From contig PMZN01000117.1 in the NCBI GenBank assembly GCA_003170375.1, positions 640-6,685 of the forward strand: a DNA stretch of 6,046 bases, given 5' to 3'. Positions 5,835 to 6,046 of the stretch are shown here, piece after piece (position 1 is the first letter of the stretch; each line of letters starts with the position of its first letter). The notes under the pieces are model-generated. The model did not search any database. It was given only the letters and a program-made list of their open reading frames with translations, and was not told where the DNA came from. Source of the DNA: Acidimicrobiaceae bacterium (GTDB taxonomy: Bacteria > Actinomycetota > Acidimicrobiia > Acidimicrobiales > Bog-793). Both the position numbers and the translations under genes were made by a program.

Positions 5835-6046
5835 TCAACTCGGCGGCAAACCGAGGTCACTCCGAACAACATCGCCAGCGCGTATTGCCTTCTCCCCACT
5901 GGCTATGAGTTGAGCGGCATCTTTCTTGATGTGGGCCACGGTTTCTGTTTTCACAGCTTCCAGATTCTTGATGACGACGCGGTCATCGGCGACCAGGGTC
6001 TGAATGTCGGTTTCCGTCTTGCCAGTGACGGCGATGGGCAATATCG
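5835..6046 (-). CDS. C-terminal end of an unrecognised protein, 5' end outside window
   Basis: The frame is open to the right edge, giving 69 complete codons before TGA at 5837-5835. A TTG at 6041 could act as a start. However, the frame continues through it and nothing upstream can be checked, so I treat the gene as truncated by the window. I do not recognise the family. The visible sequence has no membrane segment or cysteine. Residues such as VVIKNLEAVKTETVAHIKKD and AAQLIASGEKAIRAGD look like amphipathic helices, possibly a coiled coil. The tail ends in RSDLGLPPS. Codon choice is less GC-biased than in the other genes, with AAA, GAA and AAT codons present. A CCAGCC/GGCTGG hairpin (5807-5828) follows the stop but has no T run. 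Confidence 0.5.
   Translation of the reverse strand, partial: ILPIAVTGKTETDIQTLVADDRVVIKNLEAVKTETVAHIKKDAAQLIASGEKAIRAGDVVRSDLGLPPS

Noticed and set aside
4903..5838. Minus-strand open frame of 311 codons covering the start of the transpeptidase region
   Set aside because: The product is Arg/His/Ser/Pro-rich, and the real transpeptidase domains are in the adjacent frame. It does show that the start region is open in more than one frame, so an indel could pass unnoticed.
1..6046. Search for CRISPR repeats, tRNA genes, transposase genes or terminal inverted repeats
   Set aside because: I saw no regularly spaced repeats, no cloverleaf, and no DDE-type or integrase reading frame on either strand.

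Overview
The window is GC-rich bacterial DNA in which every supportable gene lies on the minus strand. The gene content points to an actinobacterium: a LivM permease with a very long N-terminal membrane extension, and an L,D-transpeptidase with the variant active site SLGCVE. I cannot place it below phylum. A deep-branching class such as Acidimicrobiia is possible but unproven. I see no rRNA, tRNA, CRISPR array, insertion sequence or integrase.

Layout in transcription order, from the right edge to the left. (1) 6046-5835: the C-terminal end of an unrecognised protein whose start lies outside the window. (2) 5672-4560: a membrane-anchored L,D-transpeptidase with an Ig-like domain, a peptidoglycan-binding-like domain and a YkuD catalytic domain. 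Its membrane anchor is encoded in frame upstream of the first usable start codon, so a frameshift or sequencing error is suspected. (3) 4559-4291: a regulatory gap with a candidate promoter, a 9-bp direct repeat and two palindromes. (4) 4290-3070: the periplasmic-type branched-chain amino acid binding protein. (5) 3046-3008: a strong hairpin with a short T run, probably a partial terminator. (6) 2938-1991: the LivH permease. (7) 1994-1: the LivM permease, overlapping livH by 4 bp and cut by the left edge just after its conserved C-terminal RPQG motif.

The main unit is a high-affinity branched-chain amino acid (or related amide/urea-type) ABC importer of the HAAT family, ordered binding protein - LivH - LivM. 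The two ATPases, LivG and LivF, would be expected beyond position 1 but are not seen. The binding protein captures substrate outside the membrane and delivers it to the LivH/LivM channel. The hairpin after the binding-protein gene would let it be made in excess over the permeases. The L,D-transpeptidase belongs to cell-wall cross-linking and has no evident functional link to the transporter.

I found no clearly new biological system. The points most worth a second look are the transpeptidase start problem, its variant catalytic motif, the operator-like array before the binding-protein gene, the binding protein's lack of a lipobox cysteine, and the LivM extension.
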